DNA from: Vibrio mangrovi
GTDB taxonomy: Bacteria > Pseudomonadota > Gammaproteobacteria > Enterobacterales > Vibrionaceae
NCBI RefSeq assembly: GCF_024346955.1
Contig: NZ_AP024883.1
Coordinates: 992,001 to 1,056,000 of the forward strand
DNA: 64,000 nucleotides
Direction of reading: 5' to 3'
Shown here in pieces: positions 53,165-62,416 of this stretch. The notes beneath the pieces were generated by a model. That model made no database searches and had not been told where the DNA came from. It saw only the letters and a program-made list of their open reading frames with translations. Both the position numbers and the translations under genes were made by a program. Each line of letters opens with the position of its first letter. Within the stretch, counting starts at the first letter, position 1.

Positions 53165-53290
53165 GACCATCACTTCTGCTATTGGTTTCCCCGGGAGTTG
53201 TCTGTGCTGATGACAGGTTGATTCCACGCTATATATTTTCCTGTTTCGCTTTATGATTAACGGTGGCATGCATTGTAAAACACTATACAA

Positions 53291-53314
53291 TATACCCAAG
53301 TAACCTCAAGGTGC
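53291..53314. repeat. Solitary arm of the TATACCCAAGT repeat
   Basis: TATACCCAAGTAACCTCAAG followed by GTGC resembles the arms of the elements at 53080 and 62813, without an obvious partner. Confidence 0.6.
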
Positions 53315-53410
53315 GGGATTCAGAGTGTTTGTAATCTGCGCCATTCAAGGAAAATGTCGGCAGGAATGGCGACATGCATAGTAGTCCTATATTAAGCATC
53401 AAGTGAAAGA

Positions 53411-53638
53411 ATGGAACCCTATTTTCTTGATTTACGCGATAAGCGCTGTCCGATCTCTTTACTGATGGTTAAACAGTATGCCAGGAACCTGCTTCCCGGA
53501 GACTCAGGCACCATTCTCATTTCTGATCCGATATCCATGAAAGATATCTTAAAATATCTTCAGGCCCATGCATGTCAGTGCGAATGTGAGCAACTGGATG
53601 ATTATTTTCAACTTAAAATGATAAAAGGACGTCATTAA
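53411..53638 (+). CDS. TusA-family sulfurtransferase-like protein
   Basis: A 75 aa protein with the TusA/SirA fold: the N-terminal LDLRDKRCPISLLMVKQYAR (about 6-25) carries the family's CP dipeptide (RCPI, Cys14). LLPGDSGTILISDPISMKDI (about 28-47) follows. It has an added CQCE motif near the end. Probable role in sulfur relay or thiol chemistry; the partner is unknown. The stop directly abuts the AI-2E gene start at 53639. Confidence 0.87.
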   Translation: MEPYFLDLRDKRCPISLLMVKQYARNLLPGDSGTILISDPISMKDILKYLQAHACQCECEQLDDYFQLKMIKGRH

Positions 53639-54712
53639 ATGTTCGATATGTTCAATCGGTGGTACAAACGGCGTTTTTCTGACCCTCACGCTGTCAGTCT
53701 GTTTGCCATGCTGTTTTTCGGGTTCCTGATTATCTATTTCATGGGTCATCTGATTGCGCCATTGCTGGTTGCGATTGTTCTGGCTTATCTGTTGGAATGG
53801 CCCGTAACCAAAATGGTCCGGTTTGGCATGCCGAGGACCGTGAGTGTGATTTTAGTCATTGCCGTATTCGTCAGTTTGATGCTGGTTGCTGTGTTCGGAT
53901 TGATCCCAACGATTTGGAATCAGGTCGGGAATCTGATCAATGATATTCCCGGAATGTACAGTCAGTTGCAGCATCTGATTAACACACTGCCAGAGAAGTA
54001 TCCTGAATTGGCTGATCTCGCGATTGTCGAACCGATGATGGATAACATCAAGAATCAGGCACTGAGCTTCGGAGAGAGTGTGGTTAAAGGCTCACTGGCT
54101 TCACTGGTCAGCATTGCAACATTGGCCGTTTACCTGATCCTGGTTCCTCTGCTGATTTTCTTTTTATTGAAAGATAAGCGGGAAATGCTCAGTACTGCCA
54201 GTGGGATTATGCCGAAGAACCGGAAATTAGTTACGAAAGTCTGGATTGAAATGAATGAGCAGATTTCAAACTATATTCACGGTAAGGTTCTGGAAATACT
54301 GATTGTCGGTGGTGTGAGTTATATTACTTTCGCTATTCTGGACTTACGTTATTCCGTATTACTTGCGGTTGCGGTTGGTTTTTCTGTGCTAATCCCTTAT
54401 ATCGGAGCTGCTGCTGTGACGGTTCCTATTGCGATTGTTGGTGTTTTTCAGTGGGGATTTACACCGCCATTCTATTGGTTACTGATCGCTTACGGCATTA
54501 TTCAGGCGCTTGATGGCAACATTCTGGTTCCGATTCTGTTTTCTGAAGCTGTAAACCTGCACCCTGTCGCAATTATTGTTGCCGTCTTAGTATTTGGCGG
54601 GTTGTGGGGATTCTGGGGAGTATTCTTTGCGATTCCTCTGGCGACTCTGGTTAAGGCCGTGTGGAATGCCTTACCTGGGAGTGAAGATGAGATCTCTCAT
54701 CCAGTAGAATAA
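53639..54712 (+). CDS. AI-2E family transporter, PerM-like
   Basis: A 357 aa inner membrane protein with about eight hydrophobic segments. FLIIYFMGHLIAPLLVAIVL and YLLEWPVTKMVRFGMPRTVS are typical of the family N-terminus; ISNYIHGKVLEILIVGGVSY (about 212-231) and YIGAAAVTVPIAI (about 253-265) lie in the second half. Members include the permease PerM, found beside BepA in many genomes, as here; the substrate is not established. Confidence 0.92.
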   Translation: MFDMFNRWYKRRFSDPHAVSLFAMLFFGFLIIYFMGHLIAPLLVAIVLAYLLEWPVTKMVRFGMPRTVSVILVIAVFVSLMLVAVFGLIPTIWNQVGNLINDIPGMYSQLQHLINTLPEKYPELADLAIVEPMMDNIKNQALSFGESVVKGSLASLVSIATLAVYLILVPLLIFFLLKDKREMLSTASGIMPKNRKLVTKVWIEMNEQISNYIHGKVLEILIVGGVSYITFAILDLRYSVLLAVAVGFSVLIPYIGAAAVTVPIAIVGVFQWGFTPPFYWLLIAYGIIQALDGNILVPILFSEAVNLHPVAIIVAVLVFGGLWGFWGVFFAIPLATLVKAVWNALPGSEDEISHPVE

Positions 54713-54861
54713 TTTTGCTATCATATATGTGAAATGTGATTCATAATTAGAAAAAATAAATCACGAAAATAAACATTTTTCTGAATTTTTAGATTCGTTT
54801 TTGTTTGGCTAGGCAATAATTGATAGTAGTGATATTTAATGTGGTATCAGAGAGGAATGTC

Positions 54862-56730
54862 ATGAGATTTAGCCAAAAGATAGTAGCGGCATCGTCGTTA
54901 CTCTTGATCGGGACGATTTTATTATTGTCTCTGCATCAGTTAAGAACGGTGAAAAGCAGTTTTGAGTCTTTAGTTTACAGTAGTTTGCAAGAGTTAGTTT
55001 CTGGCGTAAAAAATAGTATTACTACCGACATGCAGGCGAAAGAGTCACTGGCTCAGTCTATGACGGAAGTGATTCAATTAGATCCGACACGCAGGGATTA
55101 TGTCAGTAATATTCTGGAAACCCCAAAACTCAAATCAAGTTTTGTTGCCGTAGGGTTGGGGTATAAAGATGGTACAGTTGTCGAAAACGATGATAACTGG
55201 GTTCCTACCTCTGCATATGACCCGAGAAAACGACCATGGTATATCGACGTTAAAGGACAAGGTAAACTTATCGTTACTGAGCCATACGTTGATTTCACCA
55301 CCAAAAAAATCATTATTTCTATTGCGACACCTGTATATGACAAGGGGCAGTGGGTCGGTGGTATGTACTATGACCTCGATCTTTCCGGTTTATCTGATGT
55401 TGTAAATTCCATTGATCTTTTCCATGCCGGACACCTGTTTATTGTTACGGAAAAAGGTGACACCATCGCGCACCCGAACCGGGATTATAATGGCAAGAAA
55501 TTTACGGAATACCTGCCGGGTGTTCAGTTGAAAACTGGCATCCAGCGGGTTGAGATTGATGGTAAAGATTATCTGGTCAATTTTACTTCAGTTCCCAGTG
55601 AACATTGGTATATCGGCGCTGTGATTGATGAATCTATTGCTTTTAGTACACTTTCTACATTAAGAAACAGCTCGATTCTCTATACGATTGTCGGTGTGGT
55701 GATTAGTTTGATTCTGTTATCACTTCTGATTAAGCGGTTGATACGCCCACTTGGCATACTGAATACGGCTATCCATGATATTGCTTCCGGGCAGGGCGAT
55801 CTGACCAAGCGTCTGGATACCGATTTAGATCAGGAATTTGCGACACTGGCTGTTGGTTTTAATCAGTTTACGGAAACATTGCAGCAGCGGATTCGCCAGT
55901 CTAAAGAGATTAGCGGTGATATTCTGCAAGGGATACATGTGATTGCTGAGCATTCAGGGCAGTCAGCCGGAGGGATGCAATCACAAATGCTGGAAGTGGA
56001 TCAGCTAGCGACAGCAATGAATGAAATGGCGGCTACGGCTTCAGAAGTTGCTCACAATGCTCAGAATGCAGCAACTGCAGCAAAAGAAGCTGATGATGCG
56101 TCTAATGAAGGGTCTGAAGTTGTCAGTTATACGACTCACGCAATCAATGAACTTTCGGCAAGAATTGATCAGGCCGTGGAAGAAGTTGAACAATTAGAGT
56201 CAGCGACGGCAAATATCGAAACAATTCTGAAAGTCATAAATGATATTGCCGATCAGACCAACCTGCTGGCGCTGAATGCTGCGATTGAAGCAGCCAGAGC
56301 CGGAGAATCCGGACGTGGTTTTGCTGTGGTTGCCGATGAAGTCCGGACGTTGGCACAAAGGACTCAGGAGTCTACAACAGAAATTCGTTCGATGATTGAG
56401 CAATTACAGTCCGGAGCTTCTTCAGTTTCTGCTGCTATGGGCGAAAGTAAAGGGAAGGCCGCAGAGGCTGTTGAAAAATCTCATGTTGCAAATGAAGCTC
56501 TGCAGCGAATCCGTGATGCGATTCAGCAGATTAGTGATATGAATATTCAAATCGCTTCCGCCGCTGAAGAGCAGAGTCTGGTTGCGGAAGAAATAAACAA
56601 TAACATGGTGAAAATTAAAGATATCAGTGGCGAAGTTGCAGAGTCGGCGAAAGGTGCCAGTCATGCAACGCAATCACAGGTAGATAAAGTTCATCAGCAG
56701 GAAAAGATTCTGAATCAATTTATTGTTTAA
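54862..56730 (+). CDS. Methyl-accepting chemotaxis protein (dCache sensor)
   Basis: Chemoreceptor of about 622 aa from the ATG at 54862 (MRFSQKIVAASSLLLIG); an ATG at 54820 gives a longer N-terminus without an obvious RBS and is less likely. TM1 is at about 9-26, a large periplasmic dCache_1 domain runs to about 270 (contains RKRPWYIDVKGQGKLIVTEP), TM2 is at about 272-292, then HAMP and the cytoplasmic signalling domain with the hairpin tip NLLALNAAIEAARAGESGRG (about 476-495). The ligand is unknown. It is a methylation target of the CheR encoded at 18252. Confidence 0.95.
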   Translation: MRFSQKIVAASSLLLIGTILLLSLHQLRTVKSSFESLVYSSLQELVSGVKNSITTDMQAKESLAQSMTEVIQLDPTRRDYVSNILETPKLKSSFVAVGLGYKDGTVVENDDNWVPTSAYDPRKRPWYIDVKGQGKLIVTEPYVDFTTKKIIISIATPVYDKGQWVGGMYYDLDLSGLSDVVNSIDLFHAGHLFIVTEKGDTIAHPNRDYNGKKFTEYLPGVQLKTGIQRVEIDGKDYLVNFTSVPSEHWYIGAVIDESIAFSTLSTLRNSSILYTIVGVVISLILLSLLIKRLIRPLGILNTAIHDIASGQGDLTKRLDTDLDQEFATLAVGFNQFTETLQQRIRQSKEISGDILQGIHVIAEHSGQSAGGMQSQMLEVDQLATAMNEMAATASEVAHNAQNAATAAKEADDASNEGSEVVSYTTHAINELSARIDQAVEEVEQLESATANIETILKVINDIADQTNLLALNAAIEAARAGESGRGFAVVADEVRTLAQRTQESTTEIRSMIEQLQSGASSVSAAMGESKGKAAEAVEKSHVANEALQRIRDAIQQISDMNIQIASAAEEQSLVAEEINNNMVKIKDISGEVAESAKGASHATQSQVDKVHQQEKILNQFIV

Positions 56731-56796
56731 TCTTCGGATCGCGTTATGTGATTAGAATAATGCCAGCCGCTTCAGGCTGGCATTTCATCCGATGGG

Positions 56797-57258
56797 TCAG
56801 GCGAAGTAATCCAGAACAACCTGATGGTGATCCTTGGTTTTAAACTTATTGAAGACGTGTTCAATCACCCCTTCTTCATTAATCAGAAAGCTGATTCGAT
56901 GCAGACCATCGTATACTTTCCCCATGAACTTTTTCTCTCCCCAGACACCAAACGCTTCTGCGACCTGATGGTCTTCATCTGAGAGCAATGTGAAATTCAG
57001 GTTGTCCCGTTCGATGAATTTACCCAGACGTTTTACCGGATCGATACTAACCCCTAAAATGACGACGTTTTTGGCGTCAAGTTCAGTTTTAACATCCCGG
57101 AGTCCCTGAGCCTGAACTGTACAACCCGGAGTCATTGCTTTCGGATAAAAGTAAAGCAGCACTTTCTTTCCCCGGAAATCACTCAGACTCACTGAATGAC
57201 CATCTTGATCAGGAAGTGAAAAATGAGGAGAAGGTGTACCTGCTTGTAATGGATTCAT
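56797..57258 (-). CDS. bcp: Thioredoxin-dependent thiol peroxidase, Bcp-type
   Basis: Peroxiredoxin of 153 aa. The peroxidatic Cys lies in KAMTPGCTVQAQGLRD (Cys about residue 46). E. coli Bcp has a second Cys five residues on (CTVQAC); here that position is Gln, so it is probably a one-Cys-type variant. FIERDNLNFTLLSDEDHQVA (about 81-100) and FGVWGEKKFMGK are conserved. It is divergent from dapA. Confidence 0.94.
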   Translation of the reverse strand: MNPLQAGTPSPHFSLPDQDGHSVSLSDFRGKKVLLYFYPKAMTPGCTVQAQGLRDVKTELDAKNVVILGVSIDPVKRLGKFIERDNLNFTLLSDEDHQVAEAFGVWGEKKFMGKVYDGLHRISFLINEEGVIEHVFNKFKTKDHHQVVLDYFA

Positions 57259-57466
57259 GATATTTCCTTTCGTCGGCTATACGTTTTTTTATTTCGATTA
57301 CCCGGGTTTTTATACCTTGAGACTAAAAGAGACTCAAGTCAGATGGGAAGTAAAGCAGAGACTTGGATATATTCATCTGTTTTACTCAAATAAGAGAACT
57401 TATTCACTTGTGTTTTTCAGTATCATTACAGTACCATGCACTAAGATTCAACTTATGGAGAAAGAC

Positions 57467-58345
57467 ATGTTTTCTGGAAGTATAGTCGCATTAATCACCC
57501 CTTTTAATAGCGATGGAGAAGTAGACTACGGAAGTCTCAAAAGATTGGTAGATTTTCATGTGGATGCTGGAACCGATGCGATTGTTTCCGTCGGTACGAC
57601 CGGAGAATCTGCAACACTCAGTATTGAAGAGCATGTCAAAGTTGTATCGAAAACAGTCGAGTATGCACAGGGCCGTATTCCCGTGATTGCCGGGACCGGA
57701 GCAAACGCGACCCATGAGTCTCTGACGTTCAGCCGCCTATTGTGTAATACAGGGATTTCCGGTTTTTTGAGTGTAACGCCATATTATAACAAACCGACTC
57801 AGGAAGGCTTATATCTCCACTATAAGGCAATTGCAGAAGAGACGGATATTCCACTGATCCTGTATAACGTACCGGGCCGGACTGCTGTCGACATGCAACC
57901 TGAAACTGTTGCACGTTTATCTGAAGTAAAAAATATTGTCGGCATCAAGGATGCGACTGGTGATTTAAGCCGGGTTGCGAAACACCGTGAACTTTGCGGA
58001 GAAGATTTTGTCTTATTGAGCGGTGATGATGCAACCGGACTGGAGTTTATTAAACTGGGTGGTCAGGGTGTAATTTCCGTTACCAATAACATTGCGGCAG
58101 CTGCAATGGCGCAGATGGTTCATCTTGCTCTGGATGGTCAGTTTGATGCCGCGGAAGCGATCAATGAAAAGCTGATGGCTCTGCATAAAGGTCTTTTTGT
58201 TGAATCCAGCCCAATTCCTGTTAAGTGGGCAGCTCATAAAATGGGACTGATAGATGAAGGTCAACTGCGTTTGCCGATGACAGTATTGTCTGAATCGAAG
58301 CAACCGACAGTAGAGCAGGCAATGATTGCCGCAGGATTATTGTAG
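57467..58345 (+). CDS. dapA: 4-hydroxy-tetrahydrodipicolinate synthase
   Basis: Class I aldolase, 292 aa, committed step of lysine/diaminopimelate synthesis. The ATG at 57467 gives MFSGSIVALITPFNSDGEVD and TGGAG-type RBS spacing; upstream in-frame codons to 57257 are rejected as they run into bcp's start. Motifs are VGTTGESATLS (about 42-52), ITPYYNKPTQEGLYLHYKAI (family: 'TPYYNKPTQ'), YNVPGRTAVDM (about 133-143) and the Schiff-base Lys in GIKDATGDLSR (Lys about 161). It precedes bamC. Confidence 0.97.
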   Translation: MFSGSIVALITPFNSDGEVDYGSLKRLVDFHVDAGTDAIVSVGTTGESATLSIEEHVKVVSKTVEYAQGRIPVIAGTGANATHESLTFSRLLCNTGISGFLSVTPYYNKPTQEGLYLHYKAIAEETDIPLILYNVPGRTAVDMQPETVARLSEVKNIVGIKDATGDLSRVAKHRELCGEDFVLLSGDDATGLEFIKLGGQGVISVTNNIAAAAMAQMVHLALDGQFDAAEAINEKLMALHKGLFVESSPIPVKWAAHKMGLIDEGQLRLPMTVLSESKQPTVEQAMIAAGLL

Positions 58346-58437
58346 GCTGTTGCTGTTGATTACCGGAAATATTGTTTCGGTCGCATGATTGATTGTTGTA
58401 CCGGGGCTTCGCCTCGGTTTTTCGTGTAGGAGTATGA

Positions 58438-59448
58438 ATGAAATTTTTGCATCAGCTGGTTTTTAGTTCACTGGCTGTATTAATGATATCTGCATGTTCT
58501 GATGGTGCACTGAAGCGGCGAACGGCGGAAGGAGATTTTGAGTATCTGGATTCGAAATTATCTACAGCCTGGAAAATGCCTCAGGATGCAGAATTACAGT
58601 TGTACCATGATTATGATATTCCAGCCGGAAATTATCAGGGAGCTTTAGGTGAGCAGGTTGATATTCGTCCTCCTCAGTCTGTGTTGACTCTGATTCCCGG
58701 TGTACGGATTGACAGTGGAAAGAATCGTATTATTTTCTGGACGGTAAAACCGCAACTTGCCGATCAAATCTGGCATGTTATTGCTCAGTTTCTGGAACAG
58801 CATCAGGTCGCCCGTTCGCAAAGTTCGGCATCAATGGTCGAGACTTCTTGGGTTACATGGGCTGAAGAAGATGAAGTGTCTCCGGTGAAAACCCGATATC
58901 GCTATACCCGCTTACAGCAGAAAAACCAATATGGTGTACAGGTGTCTCTGGTAGACATGCAGCATAGCGGTACTGAAGACGAAGCTCTTTACAATCAGGA
59001 TCGTTATACCGTGATGATGGCTAACGCCATTACCACAAGCTATGATCGTCAGGCTCAGGAAGATGCAGCCAGAAAATCCCGCCAGATGGCGCAACAGATT
59101 GCGGTTGCTATGGGGACGGATCGTAGTGGTCTGCCGGTTGTGATTGCCAGAACATCATACGACAATATGTGGCAACGTTTGTCAGACTCTCTGAGTCAGG
59201 TCGGTTTCCATATTGATGGGCGGAATCGTTCTCAAGGGACAATAAAAGCAAAATTCAGTCAGCCGGATGATGAGGTTTGGCAATCTCTCGGGGTTAAACC
59301 TATCTCTCTGGACAATCGTACGTATACGTTATTATTAGGGGATTTGGGAAACCGGACTTCTATCAATATTACTGACGGGGATGACAAGCCGGTTGCTGAA
59401 GAGAAGCTAAAAGAATTTGCTGCGGCACTATCGGCTCTGTTTCAGTGA
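58438..59448 (+). CDS. bamC: Outer membrane assembly lipoprotein BamC
   Basis: BAM-complex lipoprotein of 336 aa. The signal MKFLHQLVFSSLAVLMISAC gives Cys20. The long N-terminal unstructured stretch is followed by two helix-grip domains (about 100-220 and 225-335), with VVIARTSYDNMWQRLSDSLS and VGFHIDGRNRSQGTIKAKFS typical of the family. The dapA-bamC order is the common arrangement. Confidence 0.95.
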   Translation: MKFLHQLVFSSLAVLMISACSDGALKRRTAEGDFEYLDSKLSTAWKMPQDAELQLYHDYDIPAGNYQGALGEQVDIRPPQSVLTLIPGVRIDSGKNRIIFWTVKPQLADQIWHVIAQFLEQHQVARSQSSASMVETSWVTWAEEDEVSPVKTRYRYTRLQQKNQYGVQVSLVDMQHSGTEDEALYNQDRYTVMMANAITTSYDRQAQEDAARKSRQMAQQIAVAMGTDRSGLPVVIARTSYDNMWQRLSDSLSQVGFHIDGRNRSQGTIKAKFSQPDDEVWQSLGVKPISLDNRTYTLLLGDLGNRTSINITDGDDKPVAEEKLKEFAAALSALFQ

Positions 59449-59481
59449 TTTATTCACAATCTGAGGTTACAAAAGGGATGA

Positions 59482-59673
59482 TTATTCATCCCTTTTTTTT
59501 ATTTCTTGCTGATGTTTTTTATCTAATTCAATTAAGCGGTCCAAATCGTTTTCTTTTTTCCCTTTAAATGAATCAAGATTTTTTGGGGTCAGATATTTGA
59601 AAGCCGCAATGTTTCCGACAAGGATGCTGATTACAATAATGATGATAAACCAGGGAGACGTCAGAAATTCCAT
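59482..59673 (-). CDS. Small DUF2897-family membrane protein
   Basis: 63 aa with one N-terminal transmembrane helix (about 8-28, PWFIIIIVISILVGNIAAFK) and a charged cytoplasmic-looking tail (KKENDLDRLIELDKKHQQE). The function is unknown. It follows the M15 peptidase gene with 2 nt between them and convergently faces bamC. Confidence 0.85.
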   Translation of the reverse strand: MEFLTSPWFIIIIVISILVGNIAAFKYLTPKNLDSFKGKKENDLDRLIELDKKHQQEIKKRDE

Positions 59674-59675
59674 AT

Positions 59676-60359
59676 TTATGCCTTGTCCTGATAGATATTG
59701 ATGACAAATTGAGTGTAGATAGTATTGATCAGTTTTTGAATACTGTTTTTTCCGTTTATCGGTTCATCGGCTAATGTCTGGAGTATGACTTCAGGTGACA
59801 TCAGACTTAAACATTGTGTTGCAACATGGTAGTGGCTGATATGCCATGGTTCTGCTGAAACACCGCCTTGATCTCGCTGATAAGGAAGGAAAAAACCGAA
59901 CTGGGAGAGGTTTTCATGTAGCCACATGGAAAATCTGGCCTGATGACCTGACTGATATTCCCAAGGTTCCAGACACAGACTTTCTCCCGGAGGCAGAGCT
60001 GCCCGATCGTAAACATCAAAGTCAGTCCCCCAATGATGTCGGCTGGCTCCCGGAAGTGCTGACCAGCGCAGGATAGCCAGAACTTTTTCTGGCTCTGGCA
60101 TGTTCTGAGTGTCGATAGGATGACTCTGTGAATCAAGTATTGGCAGTTCTCCTGAGAATTTACGATTCCAGATCGAGAGCTGCTTCCGGAAATCCCGGAA
60201 TCCGCTGGCAATCTGTAAGTGAAATCCAGCCTGATTGGCTGCTTGCTTTAGTGCAAAAAAATCTTTGGCAATATCTTGATGCATCAGAAACGTTTTTGTA
60301 TCGACAAGATATTCCCGCAGATGTAGTTCACTTTTTCCGGTCAATTGCTCAGGAGTCAT
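59676..60359 (-). CDS. M15-family D-alanyl-D-alanine carboxypeptidase (VanY-type)
   Basis: A 227 aa zinc peptidase. Motifs are IASGFRDFRKQLSIWNRKFS (about 57-76), PGASRHHWGTDFDVYD (about 106-121; zinc ligands His and Asp) and AEPWHISHYHVAT (about 170-182; catalytic Glu and third ligand His). No signal peptide is obvious, which is odd for a peptidoglycan enzyme. It starts directly after the dapE stop, so the two are probably translationally coupled; dapE makes the diaminopimelate that enters the same polymer. Confidence 0.92.
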   Translation of the reverse strand: MTPEQLTGKSELHLREYLVDTKTFLMHQDIAKDFFALKQAANQAGFHLQIASGFRDFRKQLSIWNRKFSGELPILDSQSHPIDTQNMPEPEKVLAILRWSALPGASRHHWGTDFDVYDRAALPPGESLCLEPWEYQSGHQARFSMWLHENLSQFGFFLPYQRDQGGVSAEPWHISHYHVATQCLSLMSPEVILQTLADEPINGKNSIQKLINTIYTQFVINIYQDKA

Positions 60360-60360
60360 A

Positions 60361-61497
60361 TTATGATGCCAGCAGATTTCTTAACACTTGTTGATACATG
60401 TCCGTCAGTTTCTCAAGATCAGGAATACTAACGCATTCATTCACTTTGTGAATTGTTGCGTTTACCGGACCAAGTTCAACGACCTGAGCTCCCATCTGTG
60501 CAATGAAACGGCCATCGGAAGTTCCTCCTGTTGTCAGCAGTTCCGGTTCCTTATGGTTTATCTGGCTGACGGATTTTGTTACTGCATCCACAAGGCTTCC
60601 GGCTTCGGTCAGGAACGGTTTGCCGTTTAATGTCCATTTTAGATCGTAGTCCAGTCCGTGGGCATCAAATGTAGAATGAACCCGGCGTTGGATCTCTTCT
60701 GCTGTCAGTTCGGTGCTGTAGCGGAAGTTGAACTGAACATGGAATTCACCCGGAATGACATTTGATGCGCCGGTTCCAGCATGAATATTCGGGATCTGGA
60801 AACTGGTTGGCGGGAAGAATTCATTTCCTTCATCCCACGTGACAGCAGCAAGTTCGGTCAGAGCGGGAAGGGCCTGATGAACCGGATTGTTGGCTAAATG
60901 AGGATAAGCAACATGTCCCTGAGTTCCTTTGACGACCAGTTCACCGGTCAGTGAACCCCGGCGGCCATTTTTGACGACATCACCGATTGAATGGGTGCTG
61001 GATGGCTCACCGACAATACACATATCGATCGGTTCATTGCGTGCCATCAGGGTTTCAACGACCCGGGTTGTTCCGTTGATAAATGGTCCTTCTTCATCGG
61101 ACGTAATCAAAAATGCGATAGAGCCCTGATGATCCGGATGCTGTTCAAGAAAACGTTCAACAGCAACAATCATGCAGGCGAGTGAGCCTTTCATGTCAGC
61201 CGCGCCCCGGCCATGCAAATAATCATCAATGACCGTGGGTTCAAATGGTGGAGTATGCCATAACTCTTCTTTTCCTGCCGGGACGACATCAGTATGTCCG
61301 GCGAAGGCAAACAGTGGCGCCTGATGGCCTCTTCGCGCCCAGAAGTTTGTGGTATCTTCGAACACCATGATCTCAACCTCAAAGCCAAGTGCTTTGAGTC
61401 GCTCTATCATTAAGTCCTGACATCCGGCGTCTTCAGGGGTGACTGAACGACGGCGAATTAAATCTTTTGCAAGGGTGAGTACTGGACTATCGCTCAT
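60361..61497 (-). CDS. dapE: Succinyl-diaminopimelate desuccinylase
   Basis: Dinuclear zinc hydrolase of the succinylase lysine pathway, 378 aa. Motifs are FAFAGHTDVVPAG (about 63-75; His ligand), GRGAADMKGSLACMIVAVER (about 95-114; bridging Asp), ITSDEEGPFINGT (catalytic Glu-Glu, about 132-144) and the C-terminal GTSDGRFIAQ. It lies in a minus-strand run ArsC-like, dapE, M15 peptidase, DUF2897. Confidence 0.97.
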   Translation of the reverse strand: MSDSPVLTLAKDLIRRRSVTPEDAGCQDLMIERLKALGFEVEIMVFEDTTNFWARRGHQAPLFAFAGHTDVVPAGKEELWHTPPFEPTVIDDYLHGRGAADMKGSLACMIVAVERFLEQHPDHQGSIAFLITSDEEGPFINGTTRVVETLMARNEPIDMCIVGEPSSTHSIGDVVKNGRRGSLTGELVVKGTQGHVAYPHLANNPVHQALPALTELAAVTWDEGNEFFPPTSFQIPNIHAGTGASNVIPGEFHVQFNFRYSTELTAEEIQRRVHSTFDAHGLDYDLKWTLNGKPFLTEAGSLVDAVTKSVSQINHKEPELLTTGGTSDGRFIAQMGAQVVELGPVNATIHKVNECVSIPDLEKLTDMYQQVLRNLLAS

Positions 61498-61511
61498 CCA
61501 TTTGTTCCTTT

Positions 61512-61859
61512 CTATGAAAAAATCGTGGTGTATTGTTCCGGAGAAAAACCGAGGTGGAAAGTTTTATCAACCATTAGAATCGGGCGTTTGATCATCGCCG
61601 GGTATTCAATTAGCAGGCTGACTGCCGTTGTACTGTTCAGGTTTTCTTTCTGTTCCTGTGTCAACTGTCTATAGGTGGTTCCACGTTTATTCAACACATT
61701 TTCCCAACCTAAAGCCTGACAAAACTCCTGCACCAGTTCGGGATCGATGCCGTCTTTTCGGTAATCGTGAAAACGGTATTCAATATTTTCAGCATCCAGC
61801 CACCGGCGTGCTTTTTTTATCGTATCGCAGTTGGGGATGCCATAAAGCGTTATTGTCAT
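61512..61859 (-). CDS. ArsC-family reductase (YffB/Spx-like)
   Basis: Thioredoxin-fold protein of about 115 aa from the ATG at 61859 (MTITLYGIPNCDTIKKARRW), the family start; the open frame extends to 61937 without a good RBS. PNCDTIKKAR contains the single Cys of the YffB subgroup, which is usually not a true arsenate reductase. NKRGTTYRQL and YPAMIKRPIL follow. dapE lies 14 nt downstream, the same pairing as in E. coli. Confidence 0.92.
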   Translation of the reverse strand: MTITLYGIPNCDTIKKARRWLDAENIEYRFHDYRKDGIDPELVQEFCQALGWENVLNKRGTTYRQLTQEQKENLNSTTAVSLLIEYPAMIKRPILMVDKTFHLGFSPEQYTTIFS

Positions 61860-62063
61860 ATGATTCCTCAAATCAGAGAAGGCTGAGAGCAGCATCGTAG
61901 CAGGAAGTTGATGCGGTGACAAAATCCCTGTCATCATCAGCGTGATTGGGTATCAGGGATTTTTGCGCATCTGGTGACAGATAAAAATGAAGTTATTGAT
62001 CGAACGCAACACTCTTTGTGTGAAAACCGAAATAATGGGTTGGCACATGAATAGGAGGTGTCA

Positions 62064-62345
62064 ATGGAATTGAGTCCTGTTTTTGCAAGAAGGCTCTATT
62101 TAGCCTACTTGGTTGAAAATTTAGACAGGCCAAATGTCCCCAGATTGATTGAACATACCGGGTGGCCGCGTCGCACGATACAGGATGTGTTGAAAGCATT
62201 ACCGGGTATAGGTATTCAGTTAATGTTTATTCAGGACGGGAGACGACATAATGATGGATATTATCGGTTGTCCGATTGGGGGCCGTTTGATAGTCAGTGG
62301 ATCGTTGAGCGTCAGGATGATATAGCCTCAAGTCTGGGGAAATGA
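62064..62345 (+). CDS. Winged helix-turn-helix domain protein
   Basis: About 93 aa. The ATG at 62064 is chosen because AGGAGG lies 5 nt upstream (GTG at 62058 overlaps that RBS). The helix-turn-helix looks to be VPRLIEHTGWPRRTIQDVLK (about 26-45), and a wing follows with MFIQDGRRHNDGYYRLSDWG. Probably a DNA-binding protein; targets unknown. The same small gene is common in vibrios next to dapE. Confidence 0.8.
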   Translation: MELSPVFARRLYLAYLVENLDRPNVPRLIEHTGWPRRTIQDVLKALPGIGIQLMFIQDGRRHNDGYYRLSDWGPFDSQWIVERQDDIASSLGK

Positions 62346-62416
62346 GGTTCAGTCGTGTGGAAGTCAGAAAGCCAGGTTGTTCTGGCTTTTGCTTTCTCTG
62401 TTCAGATACATTTTGC

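Larger units (their letters stand above)
53047..53410. other. Intergenic region between bepA and the TusA-family gene
   Basis: 364 nt between divergent genes. It holds the repeat at 53080-53164 and a single arm at 53291-53314. No other gene was supported; promoters for both sides must lie here but none stood out. Confidence 0.6.

Noticed and set aside
57257..57466. Long N-terminal extension of DapA
   Set aside because: No family resemblance, and the 292-aa form from 57467 has an RBS and the normal start.
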